Below, piece after piece: positions 51,077 to 59,886 of a stretch of DNA of 64,000 nt. Position numbers and translations under genes: made by a program. The notes under the pieces were generated by a model that saw only the letters and a list, made by a program, of their open reading frames with translations, did not search any database and was not told the origin of the DNA. The DNA is from Syntrophomonas sp. UBA5314 (lineage in GTDB: Bacteria > Bacillota > Syntrophomonadia > Syntrophomonadales > Syntrophomonadaceae), in assembly GCA_002410325.1 (NCBI GenBank), contig DHRK01000007.1, positions 301,940-365,939 on the forward strand, read 5' to 3'. The first letter of the stretch is position 1. Every line of letters begins with the position of its first letter.

Positions 51077-52759
51077 TCAGGATGACTTCTCCGAGGCGGT
51101 CAGCATTTCCCGGGCATGCTGCAAAGTGAGCTGGCTGTAGTCTTCGCCGCCCAGCATACGAGCCAGTTCGTGGATGCGGCCTTCCCGGTCCAGGAGCTGC
51201 ACCCGGACCAGGGTGGAATTTTGTTCCTGTTGTTTTTCGATTAAAAAATGGCGCCCGGCGTAAGCGGCCACCTGGGGGGAATGGGTGACCAGGATAACCT
51301 GGTGCCGCCCGGCCAGTTCCCCGAGTTTGCGGGCCATAGCCGCCAGTGAGGTTCCACCCACGCCTACGTCTATCTCGTCAAATATCAGGGTAGGCAGCTT
51401 GTAAACCGCGGCCAGGGCCTTTTTCAGGGCCAGGACTACCCGGGAGAGCTCCCCGCCCGATGCCACTCTGGCCAGCGGCCGCATCTCTTCACCGGGATTG
51501 GCGCAGAACAGGAACTCGAATTGATCCCATCCCGTGGCCACGGGATGGGAACGCCGGCCGATTTGAACCTGAAATTGGGTATGGGGAAGGTTCAACTCTT
51601 TTAATTCCCGGTTGACCTGCTCCTGCAGGACCGCCGCCGCTTCGGTTCGAGCGGTGGATAAGAGGCCGGCCCGATGCTCATATTCCCCCTGAGCTTTTAA
51701 AAGCTCCTGTTCGATTTTTTGCTTTTCTTCCTGGCTGTTCTCCAGGCGGTCGTATTCTTCCCGGCTTTTGGCCAGGTATTCCAATACTTCCTGGACGTCT
51801 TTCCCGTAGCGCGCTTTGAGCCGCTCTATACGATGCAGGCGTTCCTCCAGCCTATCCAGCAGCCCCGGTTCAAAATCCAGGCTCTCCCGAAAGCCGCCCA
51901 GTCTCTCGGCCAGGTCCTGAACAGTGTAATAGGCTTCTTCCAAAGGAGCCAGCAGGGCGGCAAAAAAGGGATCCTGGTGCAGACTGTGCACGACATCCAG
52001 AGCCGAGGCGATTTGGTCCAGGGCGCTGGCCTGCTGTTCCCCTTCATTGAGCAGCTTAAGCATTTGCGAAGTCCCCTCAGCCAGTTTGCCGGAATTGCGG
52101 ACGCGCTCCCTTAGGGAGAGGTGTTCGTCCTCCTCGCCCGGCTGGAGGTCGGCCTGTTCTATTTCTTTAATTTGATAGGAGAGAAAATCAAGCATCTGCA
52201 GGCGGTTCTGCTCTTGCTCGCCCAGCTCCCGGAGCCGGCCCTGGAGGTCCATCCAGACCCGGTAGGCTTGTTCCAGGTTTTTCAGCAGAACCGGTCCCTG
52301 ATCTATAAAACTGTCTATATAGCCGGTATAGAGTTCGGGCCTGAGCAGGGTCAGGTGATCGTGCTGCAGGTGCAGATCGAGCAGGCGGGCGGCCAGGTCG
52401 CGCAGAGCCGAAACAGTGACGTTTTTTCCGTTGATCCGGGCCGTGCTGCGGCCTTGCGGGGATATTTCGCGGGTGATGATGACCGAGTCATCTGTTTCAT
52501 CTATGAGGCCGGCTTCCATGAGGGAACGGCGGGCGGTCTGGTCTTCGTCCAGGAAAAATACCGCCTGAGCTATAGCCCTCTGGGATGGATTTCTGACCAG
52601 GTCGCTGCTTATCCTATCGCCCATAACCAGGCCCAGGGCATCGATAATGATTGACTTGCCTGCCCCGGTTTCTCCGGTCAAAACGTTGAACCCGGAGCAA
52701 AATTCCAGGCGCAGTTCATCAATGAGTACAAAGTTCTTTATATATATCTCCTGAAGCAT
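51077..52759 (-). CDS. recN: DNA repair protein RecN
   Basis: 560 residues. Walker A LTGETGAGKSIIIDALGLV, central coiled coils, signature VASGGELSRVVLALKKAL and Walker B LPTLIFDEIDVGVGG, with VTHSPQVAAYA. SMC-like ATPase active at double-strand breaks. ATG 52759 is preferred, since GGAGGGG is just upstream; the in-frame ATG at 52771 precedes it. Confidence 0.96.
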   Translation of the reverse strand: MLQEIYIKNFVLIDELRLEFCSGFNVLTGETGAGKSIIIDALGLVMGDRISSDLVRNPSQRAIAQAVFFLDEDQTARRSLMEAGLIDETDDSVIITREISPQGRSTARINGKNVTVSALRDLAARLLDLHLQHDHLTLLRPELYTGYIDSFIDQGPVLLKNLEQAYRVWMDLQGRLRELGEQEQNRLQMLDFLSYQIKEIEQADLQPGEEDEHLSLRERVRNSGKLAEGTSQMLKLLNEGEQQASALDQIASALDVVHSLHQDPFFAALLAPLEEAYYTVQDLAERLGGFRESLDFEPGLLDRLEERLHRIERLKARYGKDVQEVLEYLAKSREEYDRLENSQEEKQKIEQELLKAQGEYEHRAGLLSTARTEAAAVLQEQVNRELKELNLPHTQFQVQIGRRSHPVATGWDQFEFLFCANPGEEMRPLARVASGGELSRVVLALKKALAAVYKLPTLIFDEIDVGVGGTSLAAMARKLGELAGRHQVILVTHSPQVAAYAGRHFLIEKQQEQNSTLVRVQLLDREGRIHELARMLGGEDYSQLTLQHAREMLTASEKSS

Positions 52760-52803
52760 GTTCCCCTCCATTGGCGCCGGGTGAGATAATCATAAAGCCG
52801 GAA

Positions 52804-53256
52804 TCAGGTGCGCAGCATCTGCAGCAGCTCGTTAACCAGCATCGGGGCCATTTCTTTAGGTTTTACCACCACAAAAATGGTGTCGTCCCCGGCCACCGTC
52901 CCGAGCACACTGTCCCATCCCACGGTATCAATAAGTGAGGCTACCGCCTGGGCAGCTCCGGGAATCGTCTTGATGACCGCCAGGTTTTCACTGTGATCGA
53001 CGTATATGACCGAATCACGGAAAAGCCTTTTCGTTCTTTCCTGGACTCCGGCCCGCTTGGCGGTATCGGGAAGCGCATAGCGATAACCGTGCTCGTCCGG
53101 AATCTTGATCAGCTGCAGGTCTTTGATATCCCGGGATACGGTGGCCTGGGTAACATCCAGGCCCCGGTCGGACAAGGCCTGGCACAGCTCCTCCTGGGTG
53201 GCTATCCGTTCACTGTTGATGATCTCTCTGATGGCGAACTGGCGGGCAGATTTCAC
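52804..53256 (-). CDS. argR: Arginine repressor ArgR
   Basis: 150 residues. N-terminal winged helix with QEELCQALSDRGLDVTQATVSRDIKDLQLIK (in parts VTQATVSRDIKDL) and C-terminal arginine-binding/hexamer domain with GTVAGDDTIFVV. Regulates arginine metabolism. Overlaps the preceding methyltransferase stop by 4 bp. Confidence 0.95.
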   Translation of the reverse strand: MKSARQFAIREIINSERIATQEELCQALSDRGLDVTQATVSRDIKDLQLIKIPDEHGYRYALPDTAKRAGVQERTKRLFRDSVIYVDHSENLAVIKTIPGAAQAVASLIDTVGWDSVLGTVAGDDTIFVVVKPKEMAPMLVNELLQMLRT

Positions 53257-53846
53257 CTTATCCCTCCATTCAGCTTATTTAATAAAAGCAGGACCGCGGG
53301 ATTGTTCAACTGGTTCAAGAAGCTTATTTCAATTACTTCCAGGTAATTCTGGGGAATTCCTGCTAAATACTCTTTAAGGGCCTGCAGTTCTTCCCTCCCC
53401 CCGGGGTGGCCGGTGTAGCATACCAGGGTAATACTGCCTGCTTCCCCCAGAAGACCGATGGCCTTTTCCAGTGCATCTATACTGGTCCGGGGAGCGGTGC
53501 TTATCCGGTGATCACCCCCCGGCAGGTAGCCCAGGTTAAACATGACCAAGCTCACCGGCTCGCCCACATAGCGGTCCATGAAGCGATGGTCTTCGTGAAC
53601 CACTTCAACCCTGGCCGCCAGGCCCCTTTGCTCAATCAAGGCCCGGGTTGAGACTACCGCCTCTGCTTGAATGTCAAAGGCCCATACCCGGCCCTCTTCC
53701 CCTACCAGTTCGGCTAAAAAAACCGTGTCATGGCCCTGCCCGCAGGTGGCGTCAATCACCCGGTCCCCCGTTTTCACCCGGCAGCGGGCCAGAAGATGCG
53801 ATATGTTCAGGGCATTTTTGTATATATTACGATGGGCCGCGTTCAT
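53253..53846 (-). CDS. MnmM-like (YtqB) methyltransferase
   Basis: 197 residues, class I SAM methyltransferase: motif I VIDATCGQGHDTVFLA, motif II region VWAFDIQ, motif IV MFNLGYLPGGDH, then TLVCYTGHPGG. The NLGYLPGGDH sequence is the mark of the YtqB/MnmM group, which methylates 5-aminomethyl-(2-thio)uridine of tRNA. Overlaps nadK by 4 bp. Confidence 0.85.
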   Translation of the reverse strand: MNAAHRNIYKNALNISHLLARCRVKTGDRVIDATCGQGHDTVFLAELVGEEGRVWAFDIQAEAVVSTRALIEQRGLAARVEVVHEDHRFMDRYVGEPVSLVMFNLGYLPGGDHRISTAPRTSIDALEKAIGLLGEAGSITLVCYTGHPGGREELQALKEYLAGIPQNYLEVIEISFLNQLNNPAVLLLLNKLNGGIR

Positions 53847-54658
53847 TGAATTTCATTGCGCCGCAGGCGGCCTTCCAGGTTGTCAAACAGGAGTGCTCCG
53901 GTCAGGTTGACCATCCGCAGCGGGTTGGCCGCCCGTTTTATCCTCACGCTGTATTCGGGTTCAAATTCCATATGGACTTGCCCATCCACACATATAACCG
54001 CCTCACGGGCATCCTGGGGCTTAATGACCAGGGGGTGCTGGGCTCCGATAACCAGGGGACGGCGGTGGGTAATGCTGGATGCGATAGGAGTGACTATAAA
54101 AGCCTGTAAAGAGGGATCGACGATCGGGCCCCCGGCTGACAGAGAATAGGCGGTAGAGCCGGTCGGGGTGGCCACTATGAGTCCGTCCCCCCGGTATACA
54201 CCCTGCGATCGCTCCTTTACGTAAAGCATGAGCTCTATGATCCGGGGAGCGGTGGACCGAAACACAACCTCATTCAAGCCCCCGACCGTCATAATGGGCC
54301 GGTCGCCGTCGCATACCTCGACTTCCATGACCATACGTTCATCTATGGAATAATCTCCCGCCAGGAGCCTTTCCAGTTTTTCCTCCAGTTGATTGCTGGC
54401 TATGTTGCTCAAGAATCCCACCCGGCCCATGTTTACGCCCAGCACCGGAACCCCGCTCTGGGCATATTCGCGGGCGGCTCTTATTATCGTTCCGTCCCCG
54501 CCGAGGACAATAAGCAGATCAATGCTTACCGGGCCCGGTTTCTGAACCCCGTTGTCGATAAACACCTCCGCCCCCATATCTTTAAGCTTCGTTTCCATCT
54601 GCTCCGCCATATGCACGGTATGAGGCTTGAGGCGATTGTTAAGTAGAAGAACCCGCAT
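53843..54658 (-). CDS. nadK: NAD kinase
   Basis: 271 residues. VLGGDGTIIRAAREY (GGDG), NEVVFRS, and TPTGSTAYSLSAGGPIVDP are the family motifs. Makes NADP from NAD. ATG 54658 is chosen since GGAGG lies 7 bases upstream; the in-frame ATG at 54703 is before that site. Starts within the last 20 bp of tlyA. Confidence 0.96.
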   Translation of the reverse strand: MRVLLLNNRLKPHTVHMAEQMETKLKDMGAEVFIDNGVQKPGPVSIDLLIVLGGDGTIIRAAREYAQSGVPVLGVNMGRVGFLSNIASNQLEEKLERLLAGDYSIDERMVMEVEVCDGDRPIMTVGGLNEVVFRSTAPRIIELMLYVKERSQGVYRGDGLIVATPTGSTAYSLSAGGPIVDPSLQAFIVTPIASSITHRRPLVIGAQHPLVIKPQDAREAVICVDGQVHMEFEPEYSVRIKRAANPLRMVNLTGALLFDNLEGRLRRNEIQ

Positions 54659-55463
54659 CTTTTTTCCTCCCCAGTTGTAAATGTGCTTCCTGCACGACAT
54701 CACAGACCTGGCTGCTCACATCCCGCTCCTCTTCCGGAAGGGGGGATAGCAGGAGAAAATACTCGATATTGCCCTGAGGGCCGGTTATAGGTGAAAAGCA
54801 CAGATCCCGGCAGTAAAGGCCGGCGTTTCTGGCCGACTCTATACAATTCGTTAAAACCTCCCTATGCACCCGGGGGTCTCGCACTACGCCCTTTTTGCCT
54901 ACCTGATTGCGGCCTGCCTCAAACTGCGGTTTGATCAAGCTGATTACCAGGCCGTTATCTTTGAGCATAGGCCTGATGGCCGGAAACACCTTGGAGGTTG
55001 ATATAAAAGAGACATCTATGCTGACGATGTCAACCGGTTCATCCAGTCTTTCCAGGTATCTTATGTTGGTCCGTTCCAGGTTGACTACCCGCGGGTCGTT
55101 GCGGAGCTTCCAATCCAGCTGGCCATAACCGACATCGACCGCATAAACCCGGGCAGCGCCTTTCTGCAGGGCGTAATCGGTGTAGCCGCCGGTGGATGCC
55201 CCTACATCCAGCACCACCCGGCCCTTGAAATCCACCCCGAATATTTCGCCCGCCTTTTCTATTTTTAAGCCTCCGCGGCTGACATAAGGGCAGGTTTTCC
55301 CTGCCAATTCTATAATGCTGTCTACTGCCACGGAAGTCCCCGGTTTGTCCAAAACCCGGCCGTTTACCCGTACCTGCCCGGCCAAAATCATCCCCCGGGC
55401 CTTTTCCCGGCTGGGGGCCAAACCCTGTTCAACTAGCAGCATATCAAGCCTATTTTTCTCCAA
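54639..55463 (-). CDS. tlyA: TlyA-family rRNA methyltransferase
   Basis: 274 residues. S4 RNA-binding domain at the N-terminus (RLDMLLVEQGLAPSREKARG) and FtsJ-like methyltransferase (VVLDVGASTGGYTDYALQKGA, in parts; VSIDVSFIS; LIKPQFEAGR). Such enzymes 2'-O-methylate ribosomal RNA. TTG 55463 gives the usual N-terminal EKNRLD. Overlaps dxs by 14 bp. Confidence 0.93.
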   Translation of the reverse strand: MEKNRLDMLLVEQGLAPSREKARGMILAGQVRVNGRVLDKPGTSVAVDSIIELAGKTCPYVSRGGLKIEKAGEIFGVDFKGRVVLDVGASTGGYTDYALQKGAARVYAVDVGYGQLDWKLRNDPRVVNLERTNIRYLERLDEPVDIVSIDVSFISTSKVFPAIRPMLKDNGLVISLIKPQFEAGRNQVGKKGVVRDPRVHREVLTNCIESARNAGLYCRDLCFSPITGPQGNIEYFLLLSPLPEEERDVSSQVCDVVQEAHLQLGRKKDAGSST

Positions 55464-57360
55464 ATTTAAGCAGCTCCAAGGATCGGTTGCGGGTCAGTTT
55501 GGGCCATTGATCAACGATCTTGGCCAGCACGGCAGCGGGGTCCATACCCAGGTATTCGAACAATTGCTCAACCCGGCCATGCTCAACGAAGTCGTCAGGC
55601 AGGCCGATACGAATCAACTGGCAGTCATGCAGGCCCTCATCAGCCATAAGCTCCAGTATGGAACTGGCAAATCCTCCGGCCAGACAGTTGTCTTCAATAG
55701 TAACCATATAAGTAAAGCGCCGGGCCAGGCCGGTAATGCCCTCCCGGTCAAGCGGTTTGGCAAAACGGGCGTCGTATAACATAGCCGATATTCCATTTTG
55801 GTTAAGCAGCCCGGCCAGTTCACGGCCCATCTTGACCCCCCGTCCAATAGCGATGATAGCCAGGTCACGGCCGTCTTGAATGATTCGGCCCTGACCGATT
55901 TCAATGGGGTCGGGCTCGGTGCCGACACTTTCCGCAATTCCCCGGGGATAGCGGATCGCCACCGGTCCGTTTATTTCCAGGGCCTTGTCAAGCATGGCGG
56001 TAAGCTCGCGGCCATCCGCCGGAGCCATAATGGTGAGATTGGGTATGATTCTAAGGTAGGCCAGATCAAAAGCCCCCTGGTGAGTGGCTCCGTCCTCGCC
56101 TACCAGTCCCGCCCGGTCAACGGCGAAGACCACCGGCAGGTTTTGCAGAGCCACATCATGGATTACCTGGTCAAAGGCCCTCTGTAAAAAGGTCGAATAA
56201 ACAGATACCACCGGCTTAAGTCCGGCTTTGGCCATACCCGCCGCCATCGTTACCGCGTGCTGTTCGCATATTCCCACATCAAAAAAGCGCTCCGGATATC
56301 CTAAAGCGAAATCAGACAGTCCGGTTCCGGAAGCCATGGCGGCGGTAATGGCTACCAGCCGCGGTTCTTCCTGGGCTTTCTGCACCATATAGTCGCCGAA
56401 CAGCTGGGTATAGGTTTTGCACGGTTTCCTTACCTGGCTGCCGGTGTCGATGTCAAAAGGTCCCACTCCATGAAACACGTCCGGATTTTCCAGGGCCGGA
56501 CCATATCCCCGGCCCTTCTGGGTGATGGTATGGATCAAAATCGGTCCTTTCATGCGCTTGGCATTGGACATTACCAGGGTCATATCCTGCAGATTATGCC
56601 CGTCCACCGGGCCAATATAGGTAAAGCCCAGTTCTTCAAAAAGGATGCCGGGCACCATCAGATACTTTACCTTGTCTTTAAATCGGCTGGCGGCACTGGC
56701 CAGACTGCTTCCAATCCGGGGAATTCGATTGAGAACGGTTTCTATTTCTTCTTTGGTGCGGGAATAAGAAGGGTCGGTGCGCAAACGGTTTAAGTAGCCG
56801 GATAAAGCCCCCACATTCCTGGAAATGGACATCTCGTTGTCATTTAATACCACCATCAGATCGGTTCCCAGGTGACCGGCATGGTTGAGCGCTTCAAAGG
56901 CCATCCCCCCGGTCAGGGCTCCGTCACCGATCACCGCTATTACCGAGTAGCTTTCCCCCAGCCGATCCCTGGCCAGGGCCATGCCCAGGGCCGAGGATAT
57001 AGAGGTGCTGCTGTGGCCGGTGTCAAAGGCGTCATGAGTGGATTCGCGGCACTTGGTAAAGCCGCTCAAGCCCCCAAACTGCCGCAGGGTATCCATGTCC
57101 CGAAAGCGGCCCGTCAAAATTTTGTGCACATAGCTCTGATGGCCTACATCCCAGATAATCCGATCGGTATGGGTGTCAAAAACCGAGTGCAGGGCAATGG
57201 TCAATTCCACCACCCCCAGGTTGGAGGCCAGATGCCCGCCGCAACTGGCCACGCTCTTGACCAGTATATCCCGAATATCCCGGGCGAGCTTTTGTTTTTC
57301 GTCCAGTTTGAGTTTTTTGATTCCCTGAGGAAGCTCCAATTCCTCCAGTATGGTATACAT
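55450..57360 (-). CDS. dxs: 1-deoxy-D-xylulose-5-phosphate synthase
   Basis: 636 residues. Thiamine-diphosphate motif GDGALTGGMAFEALNHAG, catalytic-site DVGHQSYVHKILTGR and ATHQGAFDLAYL, C-terminal transketolase part. First step of the MEP isoprenoid pathway. ATG 57360 has AGAAGG 8 bases upstream; GTG 57369 overlaps this site. Placed with ispA, nadK, tlyA and recN in the conserved Firmicutes order. Confidence 0.96.
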   Translation of the reverse strand: MYTILEELELPQGIKKLKLDEKQKLARDIRDILVKSVASCGGHLASNLGVVELTIALHSVFDTHTDRIIWDVGHQSYVHKILTGRFRDMDTLRQFGGLSGFTKCRESTHDAFDTGHSSTSISSALGMALARDRLGESYSVIAVIGDGALTGGMAFEALNHAGHLGTDLMVVLNDNEMSISRNVGALSGYLNRLRTDPSYSRTKEEIETVLNRIPRIGSSLASAASRFKDKVKYLMVPGILFEELGFTYIGPVDGHNLQDMTLVMSNAKRMKGPILIHTITQKGRGYGPALENPDVFHGVGPFDIDTGSQVRKPCKTYTQLFGDYMVQKAQEEPRLVAITAAMASGTGLSDFALGYPERFFDVGICEQHAVTMAAGMAKAGLKPVVSVYSTFLQRAFDQVIHDVALQNLPVVFAVDRAGLVGEDGATHQGAFDLAYLRIIPNLTIMAPADGRELTAMLDKALEINGPVAIRYPRGIAESVGTEPDPIEIGQGRIIQDGRDLAIIAIGRGVKMGRELAGLLNQNGISAMLYDARFAKPLDREGITGLARRFTYMVTIEDNCLAGGFASSILELMADEGLHDCQLIRIGLPDDFVEHGRVEQLFEYLGMDPAAVLAKIVDQWPKLTRNRSLELLKFGEK

Positions 57361-57365
57361 AAGGA

Positions 57366-57938
57366 TCACCTTCTATCGTTAAACAACTCTATTCCGGTGA
57401 GGCCTTCCCACCAGCTTATAAGCAACGCCACCCGGAATATGACCTGGTTGGCGTGATTTAGGGCTAAAATCTTTCCAAATGCCTTGCCCCCTACGGTCAG
57501 AGCAGCGATCAGGCTGGTCATCACCGCGCCCGCCAGGGTCAGATCGAGGAGGGTAAACTGCCGGGCCAGGCTTAGGACAATCCCGGCGCCCAGCGCCCCG
57601 CTCAGAGTCCCGGCGATATCTCCCACCACATCGTTACAGAAATTGGCTACCAGGTGAGCGTTTTTAATTATTTTTACCGCCTGCCTGGCTCCAGATATTT
57701 TTTTTGCCGCCCTGGCATTGAAAGGCGGCATTTCGGCAGCGGTAGCGGCAGTTCCAATTATGTCAAAAACTATCCCTAGAAAAATAATCAGCAACAGAAG
57801 GAGTAACGACAGAATAAGGTCGTTTACAACTTCAACCAAAACCTGCGACCCGAGATTTACCACCAGGGCTATAAAAAAAGTGATAAACGCGATCAGCAAC
57901 CCGGATATCAAGTTCTTGCGGTTTATGGTTCCAAACAA
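57366..57938 (-). CDS. DUF21-like (CNNM-type) membrane protein
   Basis: About 190 residues with four or so helices (LISGLLIAFITFFIALVVNL; LILSLLLLLLIIFLGIVFDI; a later GTLSGALGAGIVLSLA). The stretch IIGTAATAAEMPPFNARAAKKI is what DUF21-like proteins next to dxs in Clostridia look like. TTG 57938 is the best start (AAGGGAAG 6 bases upstream). The open frame continues to 58109, but that part lies in a structured, non-coding-looking region. Confidence 0.7.
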   Translation of the reverse strand: MFGTINRKNLISGLLIAFITFFIALVVNLGSQVLVEVVNDLILSLLLLLLIIFLGIVFDIIGTAATAAEMPPFNARAAKKISGARQAVKIIKNAHLVANFCNDVVGDIAGTLSGALGAGIVLSLARQFTLLDLTLAGAVMTSLIAALTVGGKAFGKILALNHANQVIFRVALLISWWEGLTGIELFNDRR

Positions 57939-58673
57939 TGTCAACTTCCCTTTTTGGTTGACTAACACCGGCCAGAGGTTGTTCAGCGAGTAAACGCTGC
58001 GACATAGGTCCAGCAGGTTTTCCCAGCGGGCGTCCCAGTTGTTGCCAAGAGGGCGGTTTCCCTTTATGCCCGCTCCGCCGCGTTGCCGCTGGCGGGGCTG
58101 GATTGCCACTTAGTACGCACTTTAATCCTCGCCGAACCGTGCGCCCGGCACTCAGTCTAGGGGTTTTCCCCAACAATCCACATCAGTTCTAGCCTCTTTT
58201 GCAGACACCGGTTTCAAAGCGGGCGATAGGACCCTGGCCAAGGTCGTTATCCCCCTTATATGCCTATCCGCCGCCGCCACTCAAGGCAGGCTACACTGCA
58301 CCCAGCAGCTACCAAATGCAGGTTTTCTCACCAAGTTCATTGATGAGCCTCCACGAATGAAGGGGTCAGTCCCGCATGCCATTGCGGGGTGCCCCAGCAC
58401 CCTTAACTCCCAGCAACGACCCCTGACTGGGCGTCACAAGCCGATACCAGAATCTTCATCGATGTGCCCGGAACGGATTTTTAGGCCCGTCTTCGAAACT
58501 GATAAGATTGACTAGAATACTGCAACCTACTGACCGGTTGCTGTCGATAAGATATTATAGCACAGGGCTCGATTTCATGCCAGTCAGCCATTTTAATCAA
58601 AAATGCTCCCATTTACGGCATATATCGTAGCCCCCGTTGCATCTGCCTGATAAATATACGTTATGGTCTAACC
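57939..58673. other. 735-bp structured non-coding region, possible decayed element
   Basis: No credible gene. There is a multi-branched fold at 58362-58423: outer stem GGGGTC/GACCCC around CCGCA-TGCCAT-TGCGG and GGTGC-CCCA-GCACC, two hairpins side by side. Near 58133-58160 the minus strand reads GAGTGCCGGGCGCACGGTTC, then GGCGAGG, which recalls domain V of group II introns, and a GGGG-AAAA-CCCC hairpin is just before it. I cannot decide between a decayed group II intron, another mobile element's RNA, or an unknown non-coding RNA. Confidence 0.35.
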
Positions 58674-59579
58674 CTAACTGTCCCTTTCCAGCAAAAATAA
58701 GGCCAGGCGGCGCAGAAAATCGGCTGACTCACCGAACCCCTGCAGGCTGTTAAGACAGGCTTCGACGTTTTCCCGGGCCAGGACCCAGGCTCCTTCCAGG
58801 CCGTAGAGCCGGGGATAGGTTATCTTATTATTCTTTTCGTCGCTTCCCACCGGTTTGCCGATCAGGGCTTCATCGCCTTTGACGTCTAGAATATCATCGG
58901 TAATCTGAAAAGCCAGGCCAAAGCCCCGGGCATAACTATCCAGGCAATTCAATTTTGCTTCGTCCATACCGGCCAGCAGGGCTCCGGCTCGCAGCGCGGC
59001 TTTAAAGAGCTCCCCGGTCTTGAGGCGGTGGATGGTTTCCAGGCCCGGTTCATCCAAAATCTTGCCTTCACTTTCCAGATCCAGAACCTGTCCCCCCACC
59101 ATTCCCCGGCTGCCCGCCGCCTGGCTCACTTCTTCAATGACTCTCAGAACCCGCAGCGGGTCCACCCCGGGTATCTGCCTATTTTGGGCCAGCATGGCAA
59201 AGGCCCGGGTTAACAGCGCATCACCGGTGAGTATGGCGTTGGCTTCGCCGTAGACCCGGTGACAGGTGGGCTTTCCCCGCCTGAAGTCATCGTCGTCCAT
59301 AGCCGGCAGGTCGTCGTGAACCAGGGAATAGGAATGGATCATCTCCAGGGCGCAAGCCGCTGGAACTACTGACGAACGGTCTCCTCCGGCCAGGCTCGCT
59401 CCTTCAAAGACCAGAATGGGCCGCAGCCGCTTTCCCCCGTTGAATACCGCATAGTGCATGGCCTGGTGGATTACCGGAGGAAAAGCATCCCTGTCACTCA
59501 AATATTGCTCCAGGCAGCCATCTACAAACTCCTTGCGTTTCTGCAGTTCCTGCCGGAATTGTTGGCAGTCAAATTCCAT
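58674..59579 (-). CDS. ispA: Polyprenyl (farnesyl/geranylgeranyl) diphosphate synthase
   Basis: 301 residues. First Asp-rich motif VHDDLPAMDDDDFRRGKPTCH (in parts DDLPAMDDDDFRRGKP), second ITDDILDVKGD. Makes C15 or longer prenyl diphosphates. Lies 85 bp after xseB as in many Firmicutes. Confidence 0.95.
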   Translation of the reverse strand: MEFDCQQFRQELQKRKEFVDGCLEQYLSDRDAFPPVIHQAMHYAVFNGGKRLRPILVFEGASLAGGDRSSVVPAACALEMIHSYSLVHDDLPAMDDDDFRRGKPTCHRVYGEANAILTGDALLTRAFAMLAQNRQIPGVDPLRVLRVIEEVSQAAGSRGMVGGQVLDLESEGKILDEPGLETIHRLKTGELFKAALRAGALLAGMDEAKLNCLDSYARGFGLAFQITDDILDVKGDEALIGKPVGSDEKNNKITYPRLYGLEGAWVLARENVEACLNSLQGFGESADFLRRLALFLLERDS

Positions 59580-59664
59580 TACTTAACCCTCCCCGGGGCA
59601 AATCCGAAGATATTCTCCTGGTAGTTTCCTGGCCCCTTCATCCCAACTCTTCGGAACAAGTATG

Positions 59665-59886
59665 CTAAACATCAAGGTCGCTGAGCTCCAACTCGCCGTT
59701 CAGGCTTTCAACCAGGCGCTGAACGCGCCCCTGGGCCTGCTGCAGCTCTTTCTGGCAAAACAGGCTTAAGGTAATACCCTCCTGGAAAGTCTTGATCGAG
59801 GCCTCTAAATCCAGCTCACCGGATTCCAGCTTTTCCACCAGTTCTTCCAAGCGGTTTAGAGCTTCTTCAAATTTCATTTTATCCAT
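59665..59886 (-). CDS. xseB: Exodeoxyribonuclease VII small subunit
   Basis: 73 residues: MKFEEALNRLEELVEKLESG is the family start and SLFCQKELQQAQGRV the end. ATG 59886 overlaps the xseA stop by 8 bp. Confidence 0.95.
   Translation of the reverse strand: MDKMKFEEALNRLEELVEKLESGELDLEASIKTFQEGITLSLFCQKELQQAQGRVQRLVESLNGELELSDLDV

Noticed and set aside
57939..58109. N-terminal extension of the DUF21-like protein to 58109
   Set aside because: No ribosome binding site at the long start, and the extra segment overlaps sequence that looks non-coding and structured.
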